NCBI GenBank assembly: GCA_910588745.1 | Contig: CAJURK010000027.1 | Location: 1-39,944, forward strand | Direction: 5' to 3' | Origin: an uncultured Dorea sp. | GTDB taxonomy: Bacteria > Bacillota > Clostridia > Lachnospirales > Lachnospiraceae | Length of the DNA stretch: 39,944 nt | Shown here: piece after piece, positions 6,772 to 15,765 of the stretch | How positions within the stretch are numbered: the stretch's first letter is position 1 | How the letters are laid out: each line of letters begins with the position of its first letter | Made by a program: the position numbers and the translations under genes | Notes under the pieces: model-generated | What the model was told of the DNA's origin: nothing | Database searches by the model: none | Seen by the model: only the letters and a program-made list of their open reading frames with translations

Positions 6772-7785
6772 TTATGCTAATTCAGAGAAGTACTTGATTG
6801 TTCTTACCATCTGGCTTGTGTAAGAATTCTCATTGTCATACCAAGAAACAACCTGAACCTCTGTTGTATTGTCGTCGATCGGCAATACCATTGTCTGGGT
6901 AGCATCGAATAATGAACCGAATTTCATACCGATAACATCACTGGAAACGATCTCGTCAGTGTTGTATCCGAAAGACTCTGTTGCCGCCGCCTTCATAGCT
7001 GCGTTAACTTCGTCAACGGTAACAGCCTTGCCGACAACTGCTGTAAGGATTGTGGTAGATCCGGTAGGAGTCGGAACACGCTGAGCTGCGCCGATCAGCT
7101 TTCCGTTCAGTTCTGGGATAACAAGGCCGATAGCCTTAGCTGCGCCTGTGCTGTTTGGAACGATATTCACTGCCGCTGCACGGGATCTTCTTAAGTCGCC
7201 CTTTCTCTGAGGTCCGTCAAGAGTCATCTGGTCTCCTGTGTAAGCGTGGATTGTCTGCATGATACCAGACTTAATCGGTGCAAGGTCGTTCAATGCCTTA
7301 GCCATAGGCGCCAGACAGTTTGTTGTACAAGAAGCTGCAGAGATAACGGTATCTTCCGGCTTCAAAGATGTATGGTTAACATTGTAAACGATTGTAGGAA
7401 GGTCGCTTCCTGCCGGTGCAGAAATAACAACTTTTCTAGCTCCTGCCTTAACGTGAGCGGATGCTTTCTCTTTTGATGTGTAGAAGCCTGTACACTCCAG
7501 AACTACGTCTACACCGATCTCACCCCATGGAAGCTCCTCTGCGTTAGCCTTTGCATAGATCTTAATCTCTTTTCCATCAACAACGATAGAATCCTCTGTA
7601 GCTTCAACTTTGTCTGCCAGGTCGTATTTGCCCTGTGAAGAATCATACTTTAACAGGTGAGCAAGCATCTTTGGAGATGTCAGGTCATTGATTGCAACAA
7701 CCTCATATCCCTCTGCTCCAAACATCTGTCTGAATGCAAGACGTCCAATACGTCCGAATCCATTAATCGCTACTTTTACTGCCAT
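6772..7785 (-). CDS. gap: Glyceraldehyde-3-phosphate dehydrogenase (NAD-dependent, type I)
   Basis: This cytoplasmic enzyme oxidises and phosphorylates glyceraldehyde 3-phosphate to 1,3-bisphosphoglycerate. The 337 residues are of normal length. The nucleotide-binding start is INGFGRIGR, the catalytic C153 lies in SAASCTTNCLAP and the general base is H180. The D34 that follows N33 fits NAD rather than NADP preference. As first gene of the operon it carries a good ribosome site (AGGAGG) and a sigma-A-type promoter upstream at 7883-7911. It is probably the most highly expressed gene of the set, given the promoter and the hairpin that follows it. Confidence 0.98.
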   Translation of the reverse strand: MAVKVAINGFGRIGRLAFRQMFGAEGYEVVAINDLTSPKMLAHLLKYDSSQGKYDLADKVEATEDSIVVDGKEIKIYAKANAEELPWGEIGVDVVLECTGFYTSKEKASAHVKAGARKVVISAPAGSDLPTIVYNVNHTSLKPEDTVISAASCTTNCLAPMAKALNDLAPIKSGIMQTIHAYTGDQMTLDGPQRKGDLRRSRAAAVNIVPNSTGAAKAIGLVIPELNGKLIGAAQRVPTPTGSTTILTAVVGKAVTVDEVNAAMKAAATESFGYNTDEIVSSDVIGMKFGSLFDATQTMVLPIDDNTTEVQVVSWYDNENSYTSQMVRTIKYFSELA

Positions 7786-7882
7786 GATTAATTCCTCCTA
7801 AATGATTATTAACTGCTTTTCACAGCCACGTATTTTATGATTCCTGAACACCTCTTTGTTAAAGAATCATCAACCGACTATT

Positions 7883-7911
7883 ATTTTACTAAATCTTGTC
7901 CAAAAATTCAA
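7883..7911 (-). promoter_or_regulatory. Sigma-A-type promoter of the glycolytic operon
   Basis: On the minus strand TTGAAT (7906-7911) and TAAAAT (7883-7888) are separated by 17 bases. The predicted transcript would have a ~90-base leader before gap. Confidence 0.6.
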
Positions 7912-8006
7912 GTCTCTTTTGTATTTTTATGGAAGCAACGGTGTTTTTTTCTATATTTCCCGGTCTGTCCGCCGAAATCTTCCGTCTGAGAGGCCGAAAA
8001 CCCTGC

Positions 8007-9257
8007 TTATTTCCCTGTATTTCCCCTCCTGCAATACGCGAAAACTGCCAGCGCGGCAAACAGCGGAAGCTCTATCGCCTTTATCGCCAGAAGCAGGTCC
8101 ACATTCCAGACCGACGCCTTCCCAATATGCAGAAACTGATAATCAATCATCGAATACAGCAGGCTGTTCGACAGCCCGATTCCCCCTGCCGGCAGAATAC
8201 ATCCCATCCATGTTCTTATCGCTCCGGGAAGAGCCGCGTCCGCCACCAACGGAAGGATGATAAAGAGAAGGCCCGCCGCAAGGGCGCTTACATTATTCTT
8301 CATCTTTGCAGAAAGAAACAGTGTAAAGCTGACGGAAGACAGTACCGCTAAAAAGCTGCCGGCCAGATTCACCCATTGGAGCTGACCAACATTATAAGCC
8401 GGGAGGCTGGTCACCGAATAAAGTATCTGCATGGAGGTCTTTGTACCCTCCCAGCCAAACAGGCTGTTGGTAATCAGGATAAACAGTACGCCGCACAGTG
8501 CAAACGCCGTCCCCGTAATCAACAGGGCGGACAGGATTTTTACCACAGCTAACCGAGCTCTTCCATGCCTGGTACAGCGCAGGATATCGTCCGCCCCCGT
8601 CTGGTATTCCGCGGTGAACGCCGGCGCTGCGATGACCACGCAGAAAATACTAATGACAAACATCAGCAATACCTGATAATCCATAGAATTGCTGCTTGCC
8701 CCATAATAATACAGATAAGGACGTTTTACCTTCTCAAATTTATCCTCTGCAATTTTCCATGCAGACGGATAATCCTTCTGTTCCATATTTAAAATCGAGG
8801 CAAGGCGCTGTTCCAGCCTCTCATAATATCCTTCTACGTCTTCCGGATGAATGTCCAGCGTATTGGGCGCCGTCCCGGTCTCTAAGTTTGCAAACGCCTC
8901 TTTGATTCCATGCATATATGGTTCTGACAGCGCCAGTTCCCCATAATAAACCTTTGACGGAATATTTTCTCCGTATTCCGACTGATACTCCGGGTAAATT
9001 TCCCGGCGTTTTTCTATGGCTTCCTTCAATTTCTCTGTCGTTACCTGTCCGTACACCGTATGATTATACTGCCGGAAATACTGAACTGCCGCTAATCCCC
9101 GAAGCTCCTTTTCTTCTCCGTTCTCTTCTACAACGGCTCCCTCGAAGGTTACCGGAAGATACGCCATAAACGCCGTCAGGATAAAGGCTGCGCAAAGCAG
9201 TATCCATGTAATTCTCGTCCGCAGCACGCGTTTTATTTCCAAGCTAAAAATCCTCAT
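8007..9257 (-). CDS. ABC-2 type membrane permease of an export system
   Basis: The 416-residue protein starts with a cytoplasmic tail and one membrane segment (ITWILLCAAFILTAFMAYL, about residues 19-37 of this start). A ~160-residue extracytoplasmic loop and about five further membrane segments follow, the layout of ABC-2 export permeases. The ATG at 9257 overlaps the TGA of the ATPase gene in an ATGA arrangement and has GAGG seven bases upstream. An ATG eleven codons further up is therefore not used here. It pairs with the ATPase encoded just upstream. The substrate cannot be read from the sequence; peptides, lipids or drugs are all possible. Confidence 0.8.
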   Translation of the reverse strand: MRIFSLEIKRVLRTRITWILLCAAFILTAFMAYLPVTFEGAVVEENGEEKELRGLAAVQYFRQYNHTVYGQVTTEKLKEAIEKRREIYPEYQSEYGENIPSKVYYGELALSEPYMHGIKEAFANLETGTAPNTLDIHPEDVEGYYERLEQRLASILNMEQKDYPSAWKIAEDKFEKVKRPYLYYYGASSNSMDYQVLLMFVISIFCVVIAAPAFTAEYQTGADDILRCTRHGRARLAVVKILSALLITGTAFALCGVLFILITNSLFGWEGTKTSMQILYSVTSLPAYNVGQLQWVNLAGSFLAVLSSVSFTLFLSAKMKNNVSALAAGLLFIILPLVADAALPGAIRTWMGCILPAGGIGLSNSLLYSMIDYQFLHIGKASVWNVDLLLAIKAIELPLFAALAVFAYCRRGNTGK

Positions 9258-10135
9258 CTTTTTTCCTCTCTTTCCTGTGGAAACAGCCACAAATACAAAT
9301 CCTCCAGCCTTGGTTTTGCCGTCAAAGAATCTTTTGTCATTTTCTGTTCCGACAGATAGCGGAGGGCAATGGTTCCATCCGGCTCATTTTTCAGGTTCAC
9401 CACTTGCATGCTCCTCTCGTATTTTCCCACGTCATGAGCCGGCACATGGCACTGCCAGACCTTTCCGGCCACAGCCTGGACCAGGCTTTCGGTGCTGCCG
9501 ATCTGTATAATCTTCCCATCCTTCATCACCGCGTTCTGGCTGGCAATGTACTCCACATCCGACACAATATGGGTAGATATTACGACGATCCTGTCATGAG
9601 CAAACTCGGACAAAAGATTTCGGAACCTTATCCGTTCTCCCGGATCTAAGCCGCTGGTGGGTTCATCCAGAATCAGGATTTCCGGATCATTTAAAAGCGC
9701 CTGCGCAATACCCACGCGCCGTTTCATCCCCCCGGACAACTTGGCAATCCGCTTTTTCCTTACATCTGCAAGGGAGAGACGCTCTAACAGCTCCTCGATT
9801 TTCCTTCCGGCATCCTTTCTGCCTAATCCCTTTAATACAGCTACATATTCCAGATAATCCTTTACCGTAAATTCCGGATAGAATCCGAATTCCTGGGGCA
9901 GATACCCAAAGATATCCCGATAGCTTTCTTTCAGCGTACCAATGGGTATCCCGTCGTATAAAATCCTTCCTGATGTCGGCTCCATAATTCCCGCTATCAT
10001 CCTCATCAGCGTAGTTTTACCGGCTCCATTCGCTCCAAGGAGTCCCCATACTCCCGGCGTAACAGAAAGGGATACGTCGTCCACCGCCAGTTTATCCTTG
10101 TATTGTTTTGTTATGTGTTCAATCCTAAGTTCCAT
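9254..10135 (-). CDS. ABC transporter ATP-binding protein (export type)
   Basis: The 293-residue protein carries Walker A GANGAGKT at residues 34-41, a Q-loop in YLPQEFGFY, the signature LSGGMKRR, Walker B LILDEPTSGLDP and the H-loop ISTHIVSD. The ~80 residues after the nucleotide-binding domain are a C-terminal extension seen in exporter ATPases of this group. It drives the permease whose gene overlaps its stop codon by four bases. Both genes follow an ECF sigma factor and a membrane protein on the same strand, so the exporter is probably part of that sigma factor's response. Confidence 0.9.
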   Translation of the reverse strand: MELRIEHITKQYKDKLAVDDVSLSVTPGVWGLLGANGAGKTTLMRMIAGIMEPTSGRILYDGIPIGTLKESYRDIFGYLPQEFGFYPEFTVKDYLEYVAVLKGLGRKDAGRKIEELLERLSLADVRKKRIAKLSGGMKRRVGIAQALLNDPEILILDEPTSGLDPGERIRFRNLLSEFAHDRIVVISTHIVSDVEYIASQNAVMKDGKIIQIGSTESLVQAVAGKVWQCHVPAHDVGKYERSMQVVNLKNEPDGTIALRYLSEQKMTKDSLTAKPRLEDLYLWLFPQEREEKR

Positions 10136-10184
10136 CTTTCATTCTCCTTATATTCCAGAAGTCAATCATTGCCTGCACAATACT

Positions 10185-10943
10185 TTAAACCGCCGCGGTT
10201 TCCTCCGTCCCCCCGGCAAGCAGACTCCCCTGGTATATTCCATATCCAAGCAAGATACAGCTCCCTAAAAGCGCTTTGTTATAAAAGGCTCCTCCGTAAA
10301 CATACGGCATATACCTGGCCGTCGCTATCATAATAAGAAGAAGCACGGATCCATATACCAGCAAATACCGGCACAGCCGTTCTGCTTCCATCTTTCTTAC
10401 CAACAGCAAAATCCCATCGCAAACCATTCCAAATACAAACAGCATACAAGCAATACTATTTTCAAAACGCAGCCGCGCAGACATCGCCGCGGAAATACCT
10501 ATGATTGCGGCAAGCCCTCCTAATAACAGAATCAATATCCTAGACAGCAAAAGCCTTTTCATAGAAAAGAACGCCGCGGCCTCTATCTCCCACATCCGAT
10601 AGTATACGGAACGGTATACAAAGGGAATACAAAACATCAGCATTCCAACCGTCAGACAACAAAACAGCCCTACAGCCGTTGACTCCGTAATGGTATGCCA
10701 CACCAAAAACTGCCGCAGGATGAGGCCGGGAAAAACTACGGCTATCAGCTCAGCCAGCCATATTCTCCACCCAATATACCGGAACTGCGCCAGCAGAAAC
10801 CGGAAAAACGTAACCCTGTTTTTTCGCTTTTTCCCATTCCACTGGACTCTTGCAAGCAGAAGCATCTGATCCACTGACGGTTCTTCCTCTGGCTTTCCCG
10901 TTCTCAGCGCCGTGCGAATCTTATTTACCGTTTTTTGTTCCAT
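10185..10943 (-). CDS. Polytopic membrane protein encoded between an ECF sigma factor and an ABC exporter
   Basis: I do not recognise a family. The 252-residue protein has a charged cytoplasmic N terminus of about 60 residues (KPEEEPSVDQ, GKKRKNR), then about six hydrophobic segments at roughly 62-80, 88-108, 128-150, 160-175, 188-206 and 218-238. Its ATG lies inside the end of the sigma-factor gene (23-base overlap) with GGAGGAG upstream, so translation is coupled. The position directly after an ECF sigma gene, with a cytoplasmic N-terminal part followed by membrane segments, is where anti-sigma factors usually lie. That role is inference only; no zinc-binding anti-sigma motif is visible. 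Confidence 0.7.
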   Translation of the reverse strand: MEQKTVNKIRTALRTGKPEEEPSVDQMLLLARVQWNGKKRKNRVTFFRFLLAQFRYIGWRIWLAELIAVVFPGLILRQFLVWHTITESTAVGLFCCLTVGMLMFCIPFVYRSVYYRMWEIEAAAFFSMKRLLLSRILILLLGGLAAIIGISAAMSARLRFENSIACMLFVFGMVCDGILLLVRKMEAERLCRYLLVYGSVLLLIMIATARYMPYVYGGAFYNKALLGSCILLGYGIYQGSLLAGGTEETAAV

Positions 10944-11472
10944 CTGACACTCCTCCTTTCTTTAACTCCTCTTTGATTTCCTTTAATGCCTGACGTAATT
11001 TTGTTTGTACCGTACGCATCGGCATTCCCAATATGGCCGCGATTTCCCGAAGCTTCAAATCCTGCTTAAAACGCAGGATCATAATTTCTTGTATCACAGG
11101 CTCCTGGTTTCTTACCAGCTCCTGAATCAACAGCCTGTCTGCAGCGTTTTCAATATCTGTTTCTACATAATCCGGCTCATAGCCGGCGTCTTCAAGGGAC
11201 ACATGCTCCCGCCATTTATTCTTATGCATGTCAATACAGGTATTCACCGCAATTTTGTACAGAAAGCTTTTAAACTTTCCGGAAAATCTTCCCCTGCTTA
11301 CATATTTAATAGCTTTTAAAAAGGTTTCCTGCGCGGCGTCTTCTGCCAAATACTGATCCGGCGCATGCCACATGCAGTATCTGAATATCTCCGGATAATA
11401 CATACGCACCAGTTCGTCTAAAGCAGAAACATCCCCCGCCCACAGTTTCTTTAATAAAATCTCTTCGCGCAT
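10921..11472 (-). CDS. ECF-type RNA polymerase sigma factor
   Basis: The 183-residue protein has a sigma-70 region 2 (LVRMYYPEIFRYC, EDAAQETFLKAIKYV) and region 4 with a helix-turn-helix (LKLREIAAILGMPMRTVQTKLRQALKEI, in two parts), and lacks regions 1 and 3. This is the extracytoplasmic-function layout. The start at 11472 is preferred because AGGAG lies nine bases upstream and region 2 begins soon after; an upstream ATG at 11601 would add 43 unrelated residues. A TAAGGG-N4-CCCTTA palindrome (11489-11504) lies just before the ribosome site and could be an operator or leader hairpin. Its gene overlaps the next one by 23 bases and heads a four-gene operon ending in an ABC exporter. Confidence 0.93.
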   Translation of the reverse strand: MREEILLKKLWAGDVSALDELVRMYYPEIFRYCMWHAPDQYLAEDAAQETFLKAIKYVSRGRFSGKFKSFLYKIAVNTCIDMHKNKWREHVSLEDAGYEPDYVETDIENAADRLLIQELVRNQEPVIQEIMILRFKQDLKLREIAAILGMPMRTVQTKLRQALKEIKEELKKGGVSDGTKNGK

Positions 11473-11597
11473 CAAGATATTCTCCTTATAAGGGCGTCCC
11501 CTTATTTTATATAACGATTGAGATACAAGAAAGGATTTGAAAATTAAAAAAAGTTTGCGTTTTACCACAAACTTCTTTCCCTGCCTGCCATCCGTTT

Positions 11598-12401
11598 TCA
11601 AGACAGCTTTATAAATTCCGGCGTTCTCTCTTTATATACCGTATAAAACCGAAAACCATTTTCCTTTAGAATCTCATCCGCCAAATGAAAATCATAAGCG
11701 ACATGCTCCGGAATATGCCCGTCCGCTCCTACGGTAATGATTTCTCCTCCCAGCTCCCGATAGCGTTTCAGTATCCCGCCGTGGGGATGCGCAAAGCCAA
11801 CCCCGTATTTTAATCCGGAAGTATTCAGCTCGATTCCCTTTCCGTCCGAAATTACCTGCTTTAATATCTCGTCAATCACATCCATATAGTCGGCGCAGCA
11901 GTAGCTCCTTACGCCCTGATTGCTGTAACGGACCATATAATCCATATGTCCCAGCACATCATAGGCCTTTATCTTCTGCACATCCTCCAGCATCTCCTCA
12001 AAATAAATGCGGTAAGCCTCCTGATCCGTATGTTCCTGATAAATCTTTTTTAGCGCGGCGTCATGTCCCTGTACGGAATGGGCGGATCCAATCACAAAAT
12101 CCATAGGATAGTTTTCCTCAAATTCACGGTAACATTCTCCTAAATAAGGCTGCAGGCCGATTTCCGCGCCGATCCGGATATCGATCTGATCCCGGTACTG
12201 TTCCCTGAGAAGGGGCATCTCCTTAAAATAACGCTCTGCGTCAAAAATAGCCTCCTCTCCCCAGTCACAGTTATCCTTGTCATAGTGATCCGTAAAACAA
12301 ATAATTTCCAGTCCTTTCGCAATCGCCGCCTCAACCATATCTTCCGGTCTGGTCTCAGAGTCGTTGGAAAAGGCGGAATGCATATGAACATCTGCTTTCA
12401 T
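11598..12401 (-). CDS. PHP-domain phosphoesterase, histidinol-phosphatase (HisK/HisJ) family
   Basis: The 267-residue protein contains the PHP metal-binding motifs DVHMHS at the start, CFTDHYD, GAEIGL, IGSAHS, LGHMDY and VGADGH, so the trinuclear metal site is complete. The family's best known member hydrolyses histidinol phosphate, but many relatives act on other phosphates and no his genes lie nearby. It begins three bases after the mnmA stop codon, and its AGGAGG ribosome site lies inside the last mnmA codons, so it is translationally coupled to mnmA. The enzyme class is sure, the substrate is not. Confidence 0.85.
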   Translation of the reverse strand: MKADVHMHSAFSNDSETRPEDMVEAAIAKGLEIICFTDHYDKDNCDWGEEAIFDAERYFKEMPLLREQYRDQIDIRIGAEIGLQPYLGECYREFEENYPMDFVIGSAHSVQGHDAALKKIYQEHTDQEAYRIYFEEMLEDVQKIKAYDVLGHMDYMVRYSNQGVRSYCCADYMDVIDEILKQVISDGKGIELNTSGLKYGVGFAHPHGGILKRYRELGGEIITVGADGHIPEHVAYDFHLADEILKENGFRFYTVYKERTPEFIKLS

Positions 12402-12404
12402 GAT

Positions 12405-13490
12405 CTATTCTCCTCCTGTAATCGTTCCTCCGCCAAGCACGAACTCCCCGTCATAGAGGACAAGCGCTTGTCCCGGAGCCGCTCCCCGCAAAGGTTCCTC
12501 AAAAGTACACAACATTTCATCTTCTCCTGTCTTTTCCGCTACGCACCACGCGCCTTTGTGATTATAACGGATTTTCGCCCATACGCGTTTTGGCTCAGTC
12601 AAATCTTCCACCGACATAAAATTCAGCCGGTCTGCTTTCACGCGCCGTATCAGCGTTTCTTCCTGCTTTCCGATTACCACCTCGTTGGTCTGAGGGCAAA
12701 TCTCCAGTACAAACACCGGATATCCCAGCGCAATTCCAAGCCGTTTCCGCTGTCCCACCGTATAATGGACAATGCCTTTATGACGCCCCACAACCGTTCC
12801 GTCTCTGGTAACAAAATTCCCTTCCGGAAAGATTACGCCCCGTTCCTTTTCGATAAAGGAAGCGTAATCTCCATCCGGTACAAAACAGATATCCTGGCTG
12901 TCCGGCTTATGAGCCACCGGAAGTTCTAATTCTTCCGCAATCTTGCGGATTTCTTCTTTTTCATACCATCCCGCCGGCATCAGCGTCTTTGAAAGCTGCG
13001 TTTGGGTCAGGTTATACAGCGCGTAGGTCTGGTCTTTCTTCCCGGAAGCGCAGGTTCTCAGAGAATACCTTCCATTTGGAAGTTTTTCGATGCGCGCATA
13101 GTGGCCGGTGGCAATGTAATCCGCCCCTATGGACAGGCTTCTTTGAAGAAGCGACTCCCATTTCACATACCGGTTACAGGCAATACAAGGATTCGGCGTT
13201 CTTCCCGCTATATATGCGTCCGCAAAATAATCAATGACATTCCGCCTGAATGTTTCCTTAAAATTCATCACATAATAAGGAATCTCTAATTTCGCGGCAA
13301 CCCTTCTGGCATCCTCCACAGCATCTAATCCGCAGCATCCGCCGTTTTCTTCCAACTGCCTTTCTTTTTCATCCTGCCAGATCTGCATCGTTACTCCGAT
13401 CACCTCGTAGCCCTGCTTCTTTAAAAGATAAGCCGCTACAGAGGAATCCACTCCGCCGGACATGCCCACTACTACCCTTTTTCCACTCAT
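12405..13490 (-). CDS. mnmA: tRNA-specific 2-thiouridylase
   Basis: MnmA puts sulfur on uridine 34 of Lys, Glu and Gln tRNAs using ATP and sulfur from a cysteine desulfurase. The PP-loop SGGVDSS is at residues 11-17 of the 361-residue protein. The first catalytic cysteine is in NPCIACN, the second in SQDICFVPDGD, and the HYTVGQRKRLG block is present. The start at 13490 gives the normal family length; a GTG 19 codons upstream would add an unrelated extension, and neither has a strong ribosome site. It follows iscS and iscU on the same strand, which supplies its sulfur donor from the same transcript. Confidence 0.95.
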   Translation of the reverse strand: MSGKRVVVGMSGGVDSSVAAYLLKKQGYEVIGVTMQIWQDEKERQLEENGGCCGLDAVEDARRVAAKLEIPYYVMNFKETFRRNVIDYFADAYIAGRTPNPCIACNRYVKWESLLQRSLSIGADYIATGHYARIEKLPNGRYSLRTCASGKKDQTYALYNLTQTQLSKTLMPAGWYEKEEIRKIAEELELPVAHKPDSQDICFVPDGDYASFIEKERGVIFPEGNFVTRDGTVVGRHKGIVHYTVGQRKRLGIALGYPVFVLEICPQTNEVVIGKQEETLIRRVKADRLNFMSVEDLTEPKRVWAKIRYNHKGAWCVAEKTGEDEMLCTFEEPLRGAAPGQALVLYDGEFVLGGGTITGGE

Positions 13491-13574
13491 GATTCCAGTC
13501 TTCTCCCCGAAAGCCTTCCTGATTGAACCGCATATGCACGCATTCACATACTTTGCATAACATACAATCCTCTA

Positions 13575-14018
13575 TTAATATTCCTCTTCTTCCTCTTCCT
13601 CGCCTTCATGGATATCGGACTTCGGCTTAGAAAGTCCCTCGATCTTGATATCATGCTTTTCGGCATAATCCCAGAGCGCCGCGTGGATTGCCTCTTCCGC
13701 AAGCAGGGAACAGTGTACCTTTACCGGCGGAAGTCCGTCGAGCGCCTCCATCACGGCCTTATTCGTAACTTCCATCGCTTCCCGGATATTTTTTCCCTTT
13801 ACAAGTTCCGTCGCCATGCTGCTGGTGGCAACCGCCGCGCCGCATCCAAACGTCTTGAATTTTACATCCTGAATGATCTGGTTCTCGTCAATATCCAGAT
13901 AAATCCTCATGATATCGCCGCATTTTGCATTGCCGACCGTACCTACGCCGCTTGCGTTCTCGATCTCTCCCATATTTCTGGGATGCTGAAAATGATCCAT
14001 TACCTTTTCTGTATACAT
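13575..14018 (-). CDS. iscU: Iron-sulfur cluster scaffold protein (IscU/NifU N-terminal type)
   Basis: This scaffold receives sulfur from IscS and assembles Fe-S clusters. The three conserved cysteines are visible in GNAKCGD, TFGCGAA and VHCSLLAE, and the opening MDHFQHPRNMG is typical. It is 147 residues long, slightly longer than usual, because it ends in an acidic tail of seven consecutive glutamates that the family does not need. GGAGG precedes the ATG. It lies 34 bases after iscS, in the order Rrf2 regulator, iscS, iscU, mnmA. Confidence 0.95.
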   Translation of the reverse strand: MYTEKVMDHFQHPRNMGEIENASGVGTVGNAKCGDIMRIYLDIDENQIIQDVKFKTFGCGAAVATSSMATELVKGKNIREAMEVTNKAVMEALDGLPPVKVHCSLLAEEAIHAALWDYAEKHDIKIEGLSKPKSDIHEGEEEEEEEY

Positions 14019-14052
14019 TGTTTCTTTCCTCCATTTATCTTTTTATCGACAG

Positions 14053-15240
14053 TTACGCTTTCTTTTCTGCTTTTATAAAATCTTCATACAACGGAGACAT
14101 TGACCGCAGTTCGGCAACAATTTCCTTCAAGCTGTCCGCCACATAATCTACGTCTTCCTTTGTAATTTCTTCATTCAAGGTTAACCTGAGGGAGCCATGA
14201 GCAATTTCATGCGGAAGCCCGATCGCCAGCAGTACATGGGAAGGATCCAGCGACCCGGAGGTACATGCGGAACCGCTGGAACCGCAGATTCCCTTCATAT
14301 CCAGCTTAATCAGCAGCGATTCTCCTTCAATAAACCGGAAACTAAAATTTGCATTATTGGGAAGCCGCTTCTCACCATGTCCGTTCAGCTTCGTATATGG
14401 AATCTCCTTCATTACCCGGCCAATCAAATAATCTCTTAACTCCGTCTCTTTTGCCGCGCGCTCTTCCATGGTACGGACCGCCCTGGACACGGCCGCGCCA
14501 AGCCCTACAATACCCGGAACGTTTTCCGTTCCCGCCCGGCGTTTTCTCTCCTGCGCGCCGCCATGGATAAACGAGCGGATCTTCACGCCTTTTCGGATAT
14601 AAAGGAAACCGATCCCTTTCGGGCCGTTCAGCTTATGCCCGCTGGCGCTAAGCATATCAATACAGCACTCATCCACGTGAATCGGAACCTGGCCGAAAGC
14701 CTGTACCGCGTCAGTGTGGAATAAAATACCATGCTCCCGGGCAATCTTCCCGATCTCCCGGATGGGTTCGATCGTGCCAATCTCATTATTAGCAAACATT
14801 ACGGAGATTAAAATCGTAGTCGGACGAATCGCCGCTCTTAATTCATCAAGCTTTACGGATCCGTTCTCATCTACATCCAGATAAGTCACTTCAAACCCCC
14901 GGTTCTCTAAATATTCCGCCGTATGAAGAATGGCATGGTGTTCAATCTTCGTGGTGATGATATGATTTCCTTTATCTTGATAAGCCTCCGCAGTCGCCTT
15001 CAGCGCCCAGTTATCCGACTCGGAACCTCCGGCAGTAAAGTAGATCTCATTTGCTTTTGCGCCCAGGGTCTCGGCAATCAACTCTCTCTGCTTTGTAATC
15101 ACGTCTTTATTTCCGGAAGCAAAACTATAAACGCTGGAGGGATTGCCGAATTTCTCGGTAAAATAAGGAAGCATCGCCTCCACAACCTCCGGCGCAGTTT
15201 TGGTTGTCGCCGCATTATCCAGGTAAATTAATTTCTCCAT
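14053..15240 (-). CDS. iscS: Cysteine desulfurase (IscS/NifS type)
   Basis: This PLP enzyme removes sulfur from cysteine for Fe-S clusters and thiolated tRNA. In the 395-residue protein the PLP lysine is K203 in SASGHKLNGPKG. The persulfide cysteine is C326 in GSSGSACTSGS, on the long mobile loop of group I enzymes. The N-terminal YLDNAATTK and HHAILH blocks also fit. It is preceded by the Rrf2-type regulator gene, with GGAGG before the ATG, and followed by iscU and mnmA, its two probable sulfur acceptors. Confidence 0.96.
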   Translation of the reverse strand: MEKLIYLDNAATTKTAPEVVEAMLPYFTEKFGNPSSVYSFASGNKDVITKQRELIAETLGAKANEIYFTAGGSESDNWALKATAEAYQDKGNHIITTKIEHHAILHTAEYLENRGFEVTYLDVDENGSVKLDELRAAIRPTTILISVMFANNEIGTIEPIREIGKIAREHGILFHTDAVQAFGQVPIHVDECCIDMLSASGHKLNGPKGIGFLYIRKGVKIRSFIHGGAQERKRRAGTENVPGIVGLGAAVSRAVRTMEERAAKETELRDYLIGRVMKEIPYTKLNGHGEKRLPNNANFSFRFIEGESLLIKLDMKGICGSSGSACTSGSLDPSHVLLAIGLPHEIAHGSLRLTLNEEITKEDVDYVADSLKEIVAELRSMSPLYEDFIKAEKKA

Positions 15241-15252
15241 CTTCTTGTCCTC

Positions 15253-15711
15253 CTAATTATTACACGCTTTCGGTTTTTCCATACTGCCTGCCGAAAGCTG
15301 TTTGCTTTCCTCTACTAACGTATCCAGCTTTATCTCGTCCACCGTCCTGCGAATGCTCTCGTTGATCCGTTTCCAAACATACTTGGTCACGCATTCGCCG
15401 GATGCCGCGCACTCCTCGCCGGAACCGTATCCCGCGCACTCTACTGGTTCTAAACTGCCTTCCAGCGCTCGTAGGACATCTCCCACCGAAATCTCTCCCG
15501 CGTCCTTTGCCAGAACATAACCTCCTCCGGCTCCCCGGATACTCTGAACGAGTCCCGCTTTCTTTAGCAGGGACATCAATTGCTCCAAATACCGTTCCGA
15601 CAGATTCTGCCTCTCCGCTATACAGCTAATGGATACCGGCTCCAACTCGCTGTACCGGGCCAGATCAATCAGCGCGCGCAGTCCATATCTCCCTTTGGTC
15701 GAAAGCTTCAA
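15253..15711 (-). CDS. Rrf2-family transcriptional regulator (IscR-like)
   Basis: The 152-residue protein has an Rrf2 winged helix-turn-helix (MKLSTKGRYGLRAL, NLSERYLEQLM, VQSIRGAGGGYVLAK) and three cysteines C92, C101 and C107 in the spacing used by IscR-type regulators to hold a [2Fe-2S] cluster. The start codon appears to be TTG at 15711 with AAGGTGAGG upstream. It heads the iscS-iscU-mnmA operon, and a perfect -35 promoter plus an inverted repeat lies just upstream. Negative feedback of Fe-S assembly by cluster status is the expected role; a CymR-type cysteine response cannot be excluded. Confidence 0.92.
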   Translation of the reverse strand: MKLSTKGRYGLRALIDLARYSELEPVSISCIAERQNLSERYLEQLMSLLKKAGLVQSIRGAGGGYVLAKDAGEISVGDVLRALEGSLEPVECAGYGSGEECAASGECVTKYVWKRINESIRRTVDEIKLDTLVEESKQLSAGSMEKPKACNN

Positions 15712-15734
15712 TTCCTCACCTTCTTTTCAAAATC

Positions 15735-15751
15735 CCTAGCAATTTACTAGG
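15735..15751 (-). promoter_or_regulatory. Putative Rrf2/IscR operator
   Basis: CCTAG (15735-15739) and CTAGG (15747-15751) form an inverted repeat around a seven-base AT-rich centre. It is placed just downstream of the predicted transcription start of the Rrf2-iscS-iscU operon. The half-site CTAGTAAATT resembles CTACTAACAG about ten bases upstream. Its location fits autorepression. Confidence 0.55.
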
Positions 15752-15765
15752 ATTTTTCTGTTAGT

